A DNA stretch of 64,000 bases, taken from assembly GCF_014203395.1 (NCBI RefSeq), contig NZ_JACHIW010000001.1, forward strand, positions 3,579,501 to 3,643,500. The letters are read 5' to 3'. The notes beneath the pieces are model-generated. The model did no database searches and was not told the origin of the DNA. It saw only the letters and a program-made list of their open reading frames with translations. Of the stretch, positions 52,280 through 61,009 are shown piece by piece. This stretch comes from Saccharopolyspora phatthalungensis (lineage in GTDB: Bacteria; Actinomycetota; Actinomycetes; Mycobacteriales; Pseudonocardiaceae). Position 1 is the stretch's first letter; each line of letters opens with the position of its first letter. Both the position numbers and the translations under genes were made by a program.

Positions 52280-53755
52280 GACGGCTTCGGCCTTGGCGAG
52301 CCGACTGCGGTTCTTGCTGTAGGCGAAGTAGACGATCAGGCCGATCAGCATCCAGACGCCGAACCGGACCCAGGTCCAGCCCTCCAGGTTGAGCATCAGG
52401 TACAGGCAGGCGGCCGCCGCCAGGATCGGGACGACCGGCACCCACGGCACCTGGAAGGCCCGCGGCAGGTCCGGCCGGGTGCGGCGCAGCACCAGGACAC
52501 CGATCGACACCAGCACGAACGCGAACAGGGTGCCGATGTTGGTCATCTCGGCGAGCACGTCGATCGGGGTCAGCGAGGCGATCAACGCCACCACCACGCC
52601 GGTGATCAACGTGATCCGGTACGGCGTCCGGAACCTCGGGTGCACCTTGGCGAACCACACCGGCAGCAGCCCGTCCCGGCTCATCGCGAAACCCACCCGG
52701 GCCTGGCCCAGCATCAGGATGAGGATCACCGTGGTCAGACCCGCGATCGCACCCAGCGAGACCAGCCCGACCGCCCATGGCGCACCGATCGCCTGGAACG
52801 CGGTGGCCATCGGTGCCGCGGTGTCCAGCCGGTCGTACTTGACGATGCCGGTCATCACCAACGACACCAGCACGTACAGGACCGAGCAGATCGCCAGCGA
52901 ACCGAGGATGCCGATCGGCATGTCGCGCTGCGGTTTGCGGGTCTCCTCCGCGCCGCTGGCGACGATGTCGAAGCCGATGTAGGCGAAGAACACCAGCGCG
53001 GCACCGGCCACCAGGCCGCTGAGCCCGAACGAACCGGTCTGGCCGAAGATGGCGTTCACCAGCGGCTCTTGCAGCACCGACGCGGCGGCGCCGGGCGTCG
53101 GCGGCTGGTGCGGCGGGATGAACGGGCTCCAGTTGGCGGTCTTGATGAAGAACGCGCCGAAGATGATGAAGAACAGGACCACGGCGAGCTTGATCGCCAC
53201 GACCGCGTTGGTCACCGAAGCGCTGAGGCGGATGCCCACCACTAGCACCACGGTCAGCAGCAGCGCGATGACCGCGGCGGGCAAGTTGATCACGCCGCCG
53301 GCCCCGGGCGCGGCCGTCAGGATCGCGGGCAACCCGAGCCCCGCCGCCTTAAGCGCCTCGACGAAGTACTGCGACCAGCCCACCGACACCGTGGAAGCAC
53401 CGAGGATGAACTCCAGCATCAGGTCCCAGCCGATGATCCAGGCCAAGAACTCGCCCATCGACGCGTAGGAGAAGGTGTACGCCGAGCCGGCCACCGGCAC
53501 GACCGAGGCGAACTCGGCGTAGCACAGCGCCGCCAGGCCGCACGCGATGCCGGAGAAGACGAACGAGATCGCGATGCCCGGACCGGCGTCGGTGGCCGCT
53601 GCCACGCCGGTGAGCACGAAGATGCCGGTACCGATGATCGCGCCGATGCCGATTCCCAGCAGGTCCACCGCGCGCAGCACGCGGCGCAACCGGAATTCCG
53701 GAGCCTCGGCATCCCTAATGGACTGCTCGACCGACTTGACACGCATGATCGACAT
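52262..53755 (-). CDS. APC-family amino acid permease (cationic amino acid transporter type)
   Basis: 497 residues, about 12-14 membrane helices. Family signature GIGIGAIIGTGIFVLTGVAA near the N-terminus, AYTFSYASMGEFLAWIIGWD, AALVFFAYIGFDIVASGAEE, and the C-terminal FVLVSIGVLVLRRTRPDLPR. Closest in pattern to CAT/YfnA-like amino acid transporters. ATG 53755 has AGGAGG upstream. The substrate cannot be named. Confidence 0.92.
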   Translation of the reverse strand: MSIMRVKSVEQSIRDAEAPEFRLRRVLRAVDLLGIGIGAIIGTGIFVLTGVAAATDAGPGIAISFVFSGIACGLAALCYAEFASVVPVAGSAYTFSYASMGEFLAWIIGWDLMLEFILGASTVSVGWSQYFVEALKAAGLGLPAILTAAPGAGGVINLPAAVIALLLTVVLVVGIRLSASVTNAVVAIKLAVVLFFIIFGAFFIKTANWSPFIPPHQPPTPGAAASVLQEPLVNAIFGQTGSFGLSGLVAGAALVFFAYIGFDIVASGAEETRKPQRDMPIGILGSLAICSVLYVLVSLVMTGIVKYDRLDTAAPMATAFQAIGAPWAVGLVSLGAIAGLTTVILILMLGQARVGFAMSRDGLLPVWFAKVHPRFRTPYRITLITGVVVALIASLTPIDVLAEMTNIGTLFAFVLVSIGVLVLRRTRPDLPRAFQVPWVPVVPILAAAACLYLMLNLEGWTWVRFGVWMLIGLIVYFAYSKNRSRLAKAEAVGQASE

Positions 53756-53887
53756 GGGTCGCCTCCTCACCCCGGTGCCCCAGCAGGTCGGGTTGGCCCG
53801 CTCGCGCCGCATCGACACCACTGAGGACAGGATTGAGTGTCACATCACTCCGGGCAACACGGAGTCGGCGCGTGGTCGGGTGCCGAA

Positions 53888-54343
53888 TCAGCCCTGTCGC
53901 GATCGCGGGTCGGTGCGCCACTGCTCGTTGAGCGCGTCGATCGCCGACAACTTGGTCTTCTGGTCGATGGTCTTGCCGGTGTCCATCGACGGCTGGAGCA
54001 AGGTGCCCTGCGCCGGTGCCACGGGTTTCAGATCCGGTCGGGTGGGCTCGCGCCGTCGGGATCGCGGCGGGATCTGCACGCGCGTACCGGACTCCGGCGG
54101 CATCGGCACGCGCGGACGGGACTGCGGCTGCGGCGCTGGGACCGATGGCGCGGGTGGTTGGTCGGCGTGGATGTAGAGGATCTCCAGGATCAGCACGATG
54201 GTCCCGACGACCAGCGCACCGATTGCCAGCCACAGGCCATTCGGGTCGTCGCCGCGCCACCACAGCGCACCCGCGATGCCGCAGGCCGCGCCGGCCGCGA
54301 TGGCCAGCAGATGGAACAGCAGGTGGACGGTGTAACCCCTCAC
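53888..54343 (-). CDS. Two-span membrane protein with proline-rich cytoplasmic or extracellular tail
   Basis: 151 residues from GTG 54343, with GAGGGGG nine bases upstream; a TTG at 54361 is an alternative. Two hydrophobic segments (LLAIAAGAACGIAGALWW and LWLAIGALVVGTIVLILEIL) are followed by a Pro/Arg-rich 85-residue tail. No family recognised. Confidence 0.7.
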   Translation of the reverse strand: MRGYTVHLLFHLLAIAAGAACGIAGALWWRGDDPNGLWLAIGALVVGTIVLILEILYIHADQPPAPSVPAPQPQSRPRVPMPPESGTRVQIPPRSRRREPTRPDLKPVAPAQGTLLQPSMDTGKTIDQKTKLSAIDALNEQWRTDPRSRQG

Positions 54344-54744
54344 GACCCGATTCCCCCTCAAGATCGCGGCTCGTCGACGGTGCCGGTGGAATTACCGGAG
54401 TTCTGCGGAACACGCGCGCCGGTCGCGTCCGGTTGCCCGGGCATGCGCCACGTCACGACGTACCGAAAGTGGCCAGACCTCGGATCCGATGGTATCCCCG
54501 GATCCGCGCCGATCGCCCGATCAAGACCTGTTTGTCCGATCACGGAGCTGTCCGTGACGACGACCCGTCGGATCTGATCATTTTTCACCTATTCGGGCGA
54601 GCGGCGCCGGTCGCGGCCAGCGGCCACGTCCACCCCCGATTACGGTGAATCCCAAGGGACACAGCGGAACTGGCATTGGTGCGGTGCCGGTTCGTGGTCG
54701 ACACAGCCGTCGCCGGAACGTGGTGGCCCGCTAGGCGGTGGGGG
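54344..54744. other. Intergenic region of about 400 bases
   Basis: Contains a 76-codon minus-strand open frame (54358-54588) with weak third-position GC bias and no recognised domain. Nothing else is evident. Confidence 0.4.
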
Positions 54745-55092
54745 GTGGTGCCGGTGATCAATTCGCTGGCCGGTTTCGCGTTGTCGGCCACGGTCGGCAT
54801 CGGAGCCATCATCGGATCGTTGATCACGATGTGCTGGGTAGAGCGAAGGATGCTCGGTTCCGGCGTGCCGCGCCGCGAAACCGCCCCTGGTAGACGTCGC
54901 GTTGGGCGCAGCTCCTTCTCGCCGGTTTTCGCGATGGCCGAGGTGATTCTCGCCTGGTTCTCGGCCGGCGGTCGCGCGGCCTCGGCCAGTGGCCCCGGCG
55001 CGATGCGCCGCCCCGGACCTCGGCACTCGTTCGACCGGCCTACAGGACGCGGAAGTCGGCGAAGTCGAAACCGGGCGAAACCACGCAGCTGA
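54745..55092 (+). CDS. Possible small membrane protein
   Basis: About 115 residues with one hydrophobic segment (LAGFALSATVGIGAIIGSLI) and a basic tail. The start is ambiguous among GTG 54745, 54748 and 54754. The 3' end overlaps the convergent cupin gene by 53 bases, which argues for caution. No family recognised. Confidence 0.35.
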   Translation: MVPVINSLAGFALSATVGIGAIIGSLITMCWVERRMLGSGVPRRETAPGRRRVGRSSFSPVFAMAEVILAWFSAGGRAASASGPGAMRRPGPRHSFDRPTGRGSRRSRNRAKPRS

Positions 55093-55819
55093 CCAAGGTC
55101 TCCACCGTCGCGGCCGCGGTCGCGCACTGCCAGACGCCTGCCGGGATCACCGCCTGCGGTGCCTGCCCCGCGCCCGCGCCGAGCACGAACTGCTCCGGTT
55201 CGGCGGCCGGTCGCGGGCCGTCCCCGCCCAGTGACAGGGTCAACGGGCCGCCCCGGTGCCACAGCCACAGCTCGTCGGAGGCGACCGTGTGCCAGGCGGA
55301 ACGCTGACCGGGCGGGAGCAGGAAGTAGATCATCGTGGCGGTCGGCCGGATGCCGCTGTTGTGCCCGACCTGGACCGGGCTGGCCCAGGTCCGCCGGTAC
55401 CAGCCGCCTTCCGGGTGCGGCAGCAGGTCGAATTCCTCGGCGGTCCGGCTGCGCGTCTCCAAAGTCAGGTAGCGGCCGGTCGCGTTGCGCCGCGCGTAGC
55501 GGACGCCGATCACCGCGGCCCGCTCCAGCGGCCCGTAGACGTGCGGGAACAACGTGTCGGCGGGCACGCCGTCCGGCGGCGCCGGGTTCGGTGCTTCCCA
55601 GCGCACCTGCGCCGACAGCTTGGCCTGGTCCAATTCCAGCGCCACCATCGGTTCGGTCACGTCGCGGTACCGGGTGTTGGCCACCGCGAGCGTGGTGCGC
55701 ACATCCGGCGAGCAGTGCATGAAACCTTCGGTATCGAGGCTGGTGGCACGGATCGGGGCGGTCCGGCAGGCATGGAAGGTGCTCAGCGGCAGCAGGTGCA
55801 GCAGCGTCGATCCAGTCAC
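55040..55819 (-). CDS. DUF952 - cupin (DUF985) fusion protein
   Basis: 259 residues. The first 110 match DUF952 (LLHLLPLSTFHACR, then TEGFMHCSPDVRTTLAVAN and FPHVYGPLERAAVIGV). The last 140 match the cupin_5/DUF985 family (HPEGGWYRRTWASPV, MIYFLLPPGQRSAWHTVASD and ELWLWHRGGPLTLSLGGDG). The cupin barrel may bind a metal through the His residues of this region. The two domains usually occur as separate proteins. Function unknown. Confidence 0.85.
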   Translation of the reverse strand: MTGSTLLHLLPLSTFHACRTAPIRATSLDTEGFMHCSPDVRTTLAVANTRYRDVTEPMVALELDQAKLSAQVRWEAPNPAPPDGVPADTLFPHVYGPLERAAVIGVRYARRNATGRYLTLETRSRTAEEFDLLPHPEGGWYRRTWASPVQVGHNSGIRPTATMIYFLLPPGQRSAWHTVASDELWLWHRGGPLTLSLGGDGPRPAAEPEQFVLGAGAGQAPQAVIPAGVWQCATAAATVETLVSCVVSPGFDFADFRVL

Positions 55820-55889
55820 CAGGACAGTCTCTCCCGATTCACCGCGACTACGCGATCTAAGTGTGTGGGCGTGCGCTCAGGATTGCCCG

Positions 55890-56450
55890 CTAGTCCGGGT
55901 GGACGTTAAGGAGCCCGGCGATCTCGCGGAATGCCTCGGCCGGGTCCCGGTCCTGCGCTGGCGTCGGCAGGTTGCCGGCCAGCCGGAGGGTGGCGAAGCC
56001 GTGCGCGATGGACCAAGCCGCCAATGCGGCGCGCTCGGCCTCGCCGCTGTCGAGTTCCGCCGGCAGTCCGGCGCGCAGGGCGTCCCAGGACCGGGCTTTG
56101 GCGGCGAACAGGTCCGGGTCGTCGGGGTGGCACCGGTCCGGTTGGTGCATCACCTCGAAGTGGCACGGATGCTCCAGGGCGAAGCCGACGTAGCGGGCAC
56201 CCATTTCGATCAGCCCCAGGTCACCGGCCAGTGCGTCGGCAAGCAGCCGGTAGCCCTCGGTGGCCAGTGCGGTGAACAGCCCGGCCTTGTCCCTGAAGTG
56301 GTGCCTCGGCGCGGCGTGCGAAACCCCGGCGCGACGGGCCAGATCCCGCAGGCTCAGCCGCGCGAGGCCGTGTTCGGCGATCATCTCGACCGAGGTGTCC
56401 AGCAGGGTCTGCCGCAGATCTCCGTGGTGATAGGGCCGGTGCGTGCTCAT
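55890..56450 (-). CDS. TetR-family transcriptional regulator
   Basis: 186 residues: TetR HTH (LLDTSVEMIAEHGLARLSLR, DLARRAGVSHAAPRHHFRDK) and a C-terminal ligand domain of the WHG type (YVGFALEHPCHFEVMH). Starts 42 bases after the LLM gene on the same strand. An 18-bp perfect palindrome (56473-56490) in that gap is a likely autoregulatory operator. Confidence 0.9.
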   Translation of the reverse strand: MSTHRPYHHGDLRQTLLDTSVEMIAEHGLARLSLRDLARRAGVSHAAPRHHFRDKAGLFTALATEGYRLLADALAGDLGLIEMGARYVGFALEHPCHFEVMHQPDRCHPDDPDLFAAKARSWDALRAGLPAELDSGEAERAALAAWSIAHGFATLRLAGNLPTPAQDRDPAEAFREIAGLLNVHPD

Positions 56451-56472
56451 GCCTCAATTTAATTCGGCACGC

Positions 56473-56490
56473 CGATTTCCATGGAAATCG
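56473..56490. promoter_or_regulatory. Perfect palindrome upstream of the TetR gene
   Basis: CGATTTCCATGGAAATCG is fully self-complementary and lies 22 bases before the TetR start codon. It shares GATTTCCAT with the inverted repeat at 42296-42327. Confidence 0.7.
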
Positions 56491-56492
56491 CC

Positions 56493-57539
56493 TCAGACAT
56501 CGGCAGCGAGTTGCTTTACCTGTTCGATCAGCTTGGCGCGCCCGGCGGCGTCGCTGGCCAGCGGCGTGACGTTGAGCGTGGTGACGCCGGATTCCTTGAA
56601 CGCCGCCAGCCGCTCCTTGACGTGGCTCGCGGTGCCGATCAGCGAGGTCTTCTCCAGCAACTCGCGCGGCACCGCGGCAGCGGCCTCCTCCCGCTTTCCG
56701 CTGAGGTAGAGGTCCTGGATCAGCTCCGCCTCGGCCTCGAAGCCGTAGCGTCGCGCCAGGTTGTTGTAGAAGTTCTTGCCCTTCGCGCCCATCCCGCCGA
56801 CGTAGAGCGCCACGTGCGGCCGGGCGATGTCCAGTAGGTTGTCGAGCCCCTCGCCGATGGCCAGCGGCGCCTGGGCGACCACGTCCAGCGACGGCAGCGA
56901 CGGGTCGCGCTTGGCCTTACCGGCCGCCAGCGGCCCGCCCCAGACCTCGCCCGCCCGCTCGGGCAGGTAGAAGATCGGCTCCCACGCCTCGGCGATCTCG
57001 GCGACCAGCTCGACGTTCTTCGGGCCGATCGCGGCGATCATGATCGGGATCCGGTCGCGCACCGGGTGGTTGATGATCTTCAGCGGGATGCCCAGCCCGG
57101 TGCCCTGGTCGGCGGGTAGCGGGATGCTGTAGTGCCGGCCGGCGTGCTGGACCTTCTCCCGGCGCCAGACCCGCCGGCAGATGTCCACGATTTCGCGGGT
57201 GCGGCCCAGCGGCGCGTGATAGGGCACGCCGTGGAAGCCCTCGATGACCTGCGGCCCGGACGCGCCGATGCCGAGGGTGAACCGGCCGTCGGAGACGAAG
57301 TCCAGGCCCGCCGCGGTCATCGCGGTGAGGGTGGGCGTGCGGGTGTAGATCTGCAGGATGCCGGAGGCGATCTCCAGGCGTTCGGTGCGGGCGGCGATGA
57401 AGCCCAGCTGGCTCACCGCGTCGAACGAGTAGGCCTCCGGGACGAACACGATGTCCAGCCCGGCCTTCTCGTAGGTGGCCAGGTCGTCGACGGTTTCCTT
57501 GAAACCGCCGCCGTAGTTCAACGGCATCCCGATGCGCAT
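56493..57539 (-). CDS. LLM-class F420-dependent oxidoreductase
   Basis: 348-residue luciferase-like monooxygenase-fold protein of the F420-dependent type found in mycolata and other actinomycetes. Motifs: MRIGMPLNYGGGFKETVDDL, VFVPEAYSFDAVSQLGFIAA, GDFVSDGRFTLGIGASGPQV-like FVSDGRFTLGIGASGPQVIE, and IMIAAIGPKNVELVAEIAEA. Substrate unknown. Probably cotranscribed with or regulated by the adjacent TetR. Confidence 0.92.
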   Translation of the reverse strand: MRIGMPLNYGGGFKETVDDLATYEKAGLDIVFVPEAYSFDAVSQLGFIAARTERLEIASGILQIYTRTPTLTAMTAAGLDFVSDGRFTLGIGASGPQVIEGFHGVPYHAPLGRTREIVDICRRVWRREKVQHAGRHYSIPLPADQGTGLGIPLKIINHPVRDRIPIMIAAIGPKNVELVAEIAEAWEPIFYLPERAGEVWGGPLAAGKAKRDPSLPSLDVVAQAPLAIGEGLDNLLDIARPHVALYVGGMGAKGKNFYNNLARRYGFEAEAELIQDLYLSGKREEAAAAVPRELLEKTSLIGTASHVKERLAAFKESGVTTLNVTPLASDAAGRAKLIEQVKQLAADV

Positions 57540-57786
57540 CGGCCGTTCCTTCCGGTCTGCGACGGCGGCGACGCCGGGCGGCGACGCCTCCTAGGTTGTC
57601 CAGAGGCTACCGCCGGGTAAGTCGCATCGGGCAGTCGTCGCCCAGACCGGAGAATGTGACACACCTCTCAAGAAAACCTTGGTGTGGCGGGATTTTCGGT
57701 CGCGATGACCCCGACAATGGAAAAATGTCGTCCATCGAGTCCGCCGCGCCGCTCCGCGAGCCGCGTGGCGCGCGGGTGGGCGCGGC

Positions 57787-58752
57787 ATGAAATTGGCTCT
57801 GCTGGACATCGGGTCGACCGCTGCGCGCCTGGAAATCGTCGACCTCGACCGCTCCCGGATGCCGCGTGCGGACTGGAGTGTGAAGGCCCGGACCCGGCTC
57901 GCCGAACACACCCGAGCAGACGGCCTGGTCACCGAGTCGGGCGTGGAGCAAGCGGTTCGTGCGGTGCGGCACTGCGTGCGTGCCGCCGTGGACAAGAGCC
58001 CCGACGCGCTGGTCGCGTTCGGCACCTCCGCTGTCCGGGACGCGGCCAACGGCACCGAGCTGCGCCGGCAGTTGAGCGAGGCGGCCGGGGTCCGGATCGG
58101 CGTGCTCAGCCCGGGCGACGAAGCCGCCGTCACCTACCACGCCGCCCGGCGCTGGCACGGCCGTTCGGGCCCGCCCCTGACCATGGTGGACATCGGTGGC
58201 GGCACCATCGACGTGGCCACCGGCACCGGCGGGGAGCCTTCCGACGTGGTCTCCCTCCCTTTCGGCGCGGCCAGGCTGACCAGGCAATACCTGCCCGACG
58301 ACCCGCCGCGGCCGAAACACGTCGACGAGCTGGTCGCGGCGGTCCGCCGCACCATCCCGCGCTCGTTGCGCACCTTCGCCGACCGCGACCTCGGGCACCC
58401 GGTGGCCCTGTCCAAGGTCCTTCGGCAGCTGGCCGTGCTCACCGAGAGCTCGCCGGGGAAGGTGGCCCGCCACCCCGACCGGCTGTCCCGAGCCAAGCTC
58501 CGCCCGTGGATCCCGCGGCTGGCCGAGCTCGACCAGGCGCAGCGGGCGGCGCTGCCCGGCGTGTCCCGCAGCCGCGCCCGCCGCATCCTGGCCGGCGCGA
58601 TCGTCGCGGAGCTGATCCTGCGCACCATCGGCGTGGACGAACTGGAGATCTGCCCGTGGGGCCTGCGCGAGGGCCTGGTCTTCCGGTTCGCCGAAGCGCA
58701 CGACGACACCGACGGCGACGCCCTCCAGCTGATGGCCAACCTCTTCAACTGA
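57787..58752 (+). CDS. Ppx/GppA-family phosphatase/hydrolase
   Basis: 321 residues of the ASKHA fold. N-terminal LALLDIGSTAARLEIVDLDR, then FGTSAVRDAANGTELRRQL and the phosphate-binding VDIGGGTIDVATG. Members hydrolyse polyphosphate or pppGpp; the specific activity is not clear. The sequence FGTSAVRDA is typical of actinobacterial Ppx2-like proteins. Starts at ATG 57787. Confidence 0.9.
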   Translation: MKLALLDIGSTAARLEIVDLDRSRMPRADWSVKARTRLAEHTRADGLVTESGVEQAVRAVRHCVRAAVDKSPDALVAFGTSAVRDAANGTELRRQLSEAAGVRIGVLSPGDEAAVTYHAARRWHGRSGPPLTMVDIGGGTIDVATGTGGEPSDVVSLPFGAARLTRQYLPDDPPRPKHVDELVAAVRRTIPRSLRTFADRDLGHPVALSKVLRQLAVLTESSPGKVARHPDRLSRAKLRPWIPRLAELDQAQRAALPGVSRSRARRILAGAIVAELILRTIGVDELEICPWGLREGLVFRFAEAHDDTDGDALQLMANLFN

Positions 58753-58843
58753 CCCGGAGATCACAGGTTCGTTGGCGCAGGGGACCCCCGATGGGCGGTA
58801 GCGTCGACGCCGTTCGTGGCAGACACCGGCTGGGAGGGCGCTC

Positions 58844-59233
58844 GTGGCACTTCTGCTGCACATCCTGATCACCATGGTCGCGGTGTGGATCACCACCGCG
58901 CTGCCCGGGATCACCCTGGAAGGCGCGGACACCCCGGCGAAGATCCTCACGCTGCTGGCCGTGTCGGTGATCTTCGGCATCGTTAACGTCGTGCTCAAGC
59001 CGATCGCGAAGACGGTGGGCTGCCTGCTCTACCTGTTGACCTTCGGGCTGTTCGGCCTGGTGGTCAACGCCCTGCTGTTCTGGCTGACCAGCTACCTGGC
59101 CGGCGAGCTCCGGCTGCCGTTCCACGTCAACGGCTTCTGGGCGGCCTTCTGGGGCGCGCTGATCGTCACGATAGTCAGCGCCGCACTGGCCGGGATCGTG
59201 CGCCGGGCCCGGACCCCGGTGGAGGAACGCTGA
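58844..59233 (+). CDS. Phage-holin-superfamily-type small membrane protein (Holin_4_2-like)
   Basis: 129 residues with four hydrophobic helices: LLHILITMVAVWITTALPGI, ILTLLAVSVIFGIVNVVLKP, YLLTFGLFGLVVNALLFWLT and AFWGALIVTIVSAALAGIVR. The IVNVVLKPIAK motif is characteristic of this chromosomal family (not a phage marker). Starts at GTG 58844 with GGGAGGG upstream. Function unknown. Confidence 0.88.
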   Translation: MALLLHILITMVAVWITTALPGITLEGADTPAKILTLLAVSVIFGIVNVVLKPIAKTVGCLLYLLTFGLFGLVVNALLFWLTSYLAGELRLPFHVNGFWAAFWGALIVTIVSAALAGIVRRARTPVEER

Positions 59234-59338
59234 CGTTCGGGTGGTCCATCGCCAAAACTCCGCGCGCCGGGCGGTGCACCGGATATCCTCTTGATCAAGT
59301 TCGTCCACAGGGGACTTCGGGGAACCACGGAGCCGGCG

Positions 59339-60082
59339 ATGCGATGCAGCCTGCGGGAGTTCGACGGCCTGCTGCGCGACTGCGAGGTCGGGCCGGAGAT
59401 CGCGGAATTCCTGGTCGCGGAGCCGCGGGCGACCGCCGACCGGCCGCCGGAGGAGCGGTGGACCGAACTGGCCGCGAACCTGGCGCGCGCATCGGTGTTC
59501 GGTTTCGCCCAGGTCAGCAGCCCGGGCGAAGCGGAGCTGCGGGTCGTCGTGGCGGTCGGCAGCGGCCACGCGGCGCGGGTCTTGGTGCACGGCGAGTCGG
59601 TGGTCGTGAAGCAGGTACGCCCCGATGCGCCGTGGCCCGCTCTCGTCGGTTGCCTGCCGGACCGGGAACCGGCCGACGGCTGCGAGGTCACGGTGCCCAC
59701 CCGGGTGCTGGCCGACGCGCGGACCAGCGCTCAGCAGCGCGGTGACCAGCAGGTGGACTGGCTCGCCTACGAGCTCAAGCGCCGTCGCGTTCCCCCGGAA
59801 GACGCGCAGGCCGTGGGCGAATTGCTGCGGCGGGCGGACGGGATGACCGCGCAGTTGACCGTGGGTTTGCGCGTGGCCTCCGGCGCGGTGCGCCGGGGAC
59901 CGTTCGCCATCGAAGTGCTCCACGCGTCCTCCGGACGGGTCGCCGTGATCCCGGAGTCGCCGGACGACACGTTCGCCGTGGTCGCCCCGGCGGGTGCCTA
60001 CCTGCTCAGCAAGACCCTCCAGGAATACGTCGAACACCTATGGACGGGCCTGAGCGAACGAACCCGACCGCTGCCTCGTTAA
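59339..60082 (+). CDS. EspG-like ESX-secretion-associated protein
   Basis: 247 residues from ATG 59339 (GGAG seven bases upstream). The fold pattern (LREFDGLLRDCEVGPEIAEF, then RVASGAVRRGPFAIEVLHAS) resembles EspG, the cytosolic chaperone family of mycobacterial PE/PPE proteins that also occurs in Pseudonocardiaceae. No PE/PPE or ESX core genes lie next to it. The assignment is by overall pattern and moderately certain. Confidence 0.65.
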   Translation: MRCSLREFDGLLRDCEVGPEIAEFLVAEPRATADRPPEERWTELAANLARASVFGFAQVSSPGEAELRVVVAVGSGHAARVLVHGESVVVKQVRPDAPWPALVGCLPDREPADGCEVTVPTRVLADARTSAQQRGDQQVDWLAYELKRRRVPPEDAQAVGELLRRADGMTAQLTVGLRVASGAVRRGPFAIEVLHASSGRVAVIPESPDDTFAVVAPAGAYLLSKTLQEYVEHLWTGLSERTRPLPR

Positions 60083-60105
60083 GCCGGAACCGGGAGAGGG
60101 CCAAC

Positions 60106-60825
60106 GTGGAACTGCTGCTGCTATCCAGTTCGATGAAGCACGGCACGGGTTTCCTCGAACACGCCATGCCGGCGGTGGCCGAACTCCTGGCCGGTCGTCG
60201 GCGACTGCTGTTCGTCCCGTTCGCCAAGCACGACCACGACCTGTACGCGGCGATCGTGCAGGCCGCGGTCGCACCGCTCGGGATCACCGTCGAGGCCATC
60301 CAACGGGCCGATGACCCGGTGGCGGCGGTGCGTGCGGCCGAGGGGGTGTTCATCGGCGGCGGGAACACCTTCCGTCTGCTGGCCACGCTGCACCGGCTCG
60401 GCCTGCTCCAGGCGCTCCGCGAAGCCGTGCGCGGCGGCATGCCGTACCTGGGTGCCAGTGCGGGCAGCAACATGGCCTGCCCCAGCCTGCGCACGAGCAA
60501 CGACATGCCGATCGTGGAGCCGCCGTCGTTCGAGGCGATCGGTTTGGTGCCGTTCCAGATCAACCCGCACTACCAGGATCCCGACCCGGGCAGCATGCAC
60601 CAGGGCGAGACCCGCGAGCAGCGGATCGTGGAGTTCCTGGAGGACAACGACGTTCCGGTGCTGGGCATCCGGGAAGGCGCCTGGCTGCGAGTCCGCGGCT
60701 ACCACGCCGAGCTCGGTGGAAGCACCGGCGCGCGGCTGTTCACCCGCGGTGCGCAGCCGCGCGAGCTCCAACCGGGAGATGACCTCACGTTCCTGCTGAA
60801 CCGCGAGCCACACTTCGACTCCTGA
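60106..60825 (+). CDS. pepE: Dipeptidase E (alpha-aspartyl dipeptidase)
   Basis: 239-residue serine peptidase of family S51 that cleaves N-terminal aspartyl dipeptides. GGGNTF near residues 85-90, catalytic Ser118 in GASAGSN, and His155 in NPHYQDP are all intact. GTG 60106 is preferred over an upstream shadow start; GGGAGAGGG lies just before it. The gene follows the EspG-like gene by 23 bases. Confidence 0.93.
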   Translation: MELLLLSSSMKHGTGFLEHAMPAVAELLAGRRRLLFVPFAKHDHDLYAAIVQAAVAPLGITVEAIQRADDPVAAVRAAEGVFIGGGNTFRLLATLHRLGLLQALREAVRGGMPYLGASAGSNMACPSLRTSNDMPIVEPPSFEAIGLVPFQINPHYQDPDPGSMHQGETREQRIVEFLEDNDVPVLGIREGAWLRVRGYHAELGGSTGARLFTRGAQPRELQPGDDLTFLLNREPHFDS

Positions 60826-61009
60826 GCCGTTTCGGAACGCGGCGATATCGGATTGGTCCGAAGTGGACACTTGTGCATCAACAACCTTGTGCTGCGGCAG
60901 AAGGAAACGCTCATGATCACCCTGTGCTATGGTGCGTTCATTCTGCTGGGCGGCTTCGGGAAGCGCGCCCACGGCAGTGGTACGGGTATCGGCTGCGAGA
61001 TGAGGGTGC

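Noticed and set aside
54358..54588. 76-codon minus-strand ORF upstream of the two-span membrane gene
   Set aside because: Third-position GC is only moderate, there is no recognised domain and no clear ribosome-binding site.
58844..59233. Prophage hypothesis from the holin-like gene
   Set aside because: This holin-like family is chromosomal and widespread in actinobacteria, and no lysin, capsid, integrase or att site is nearby.
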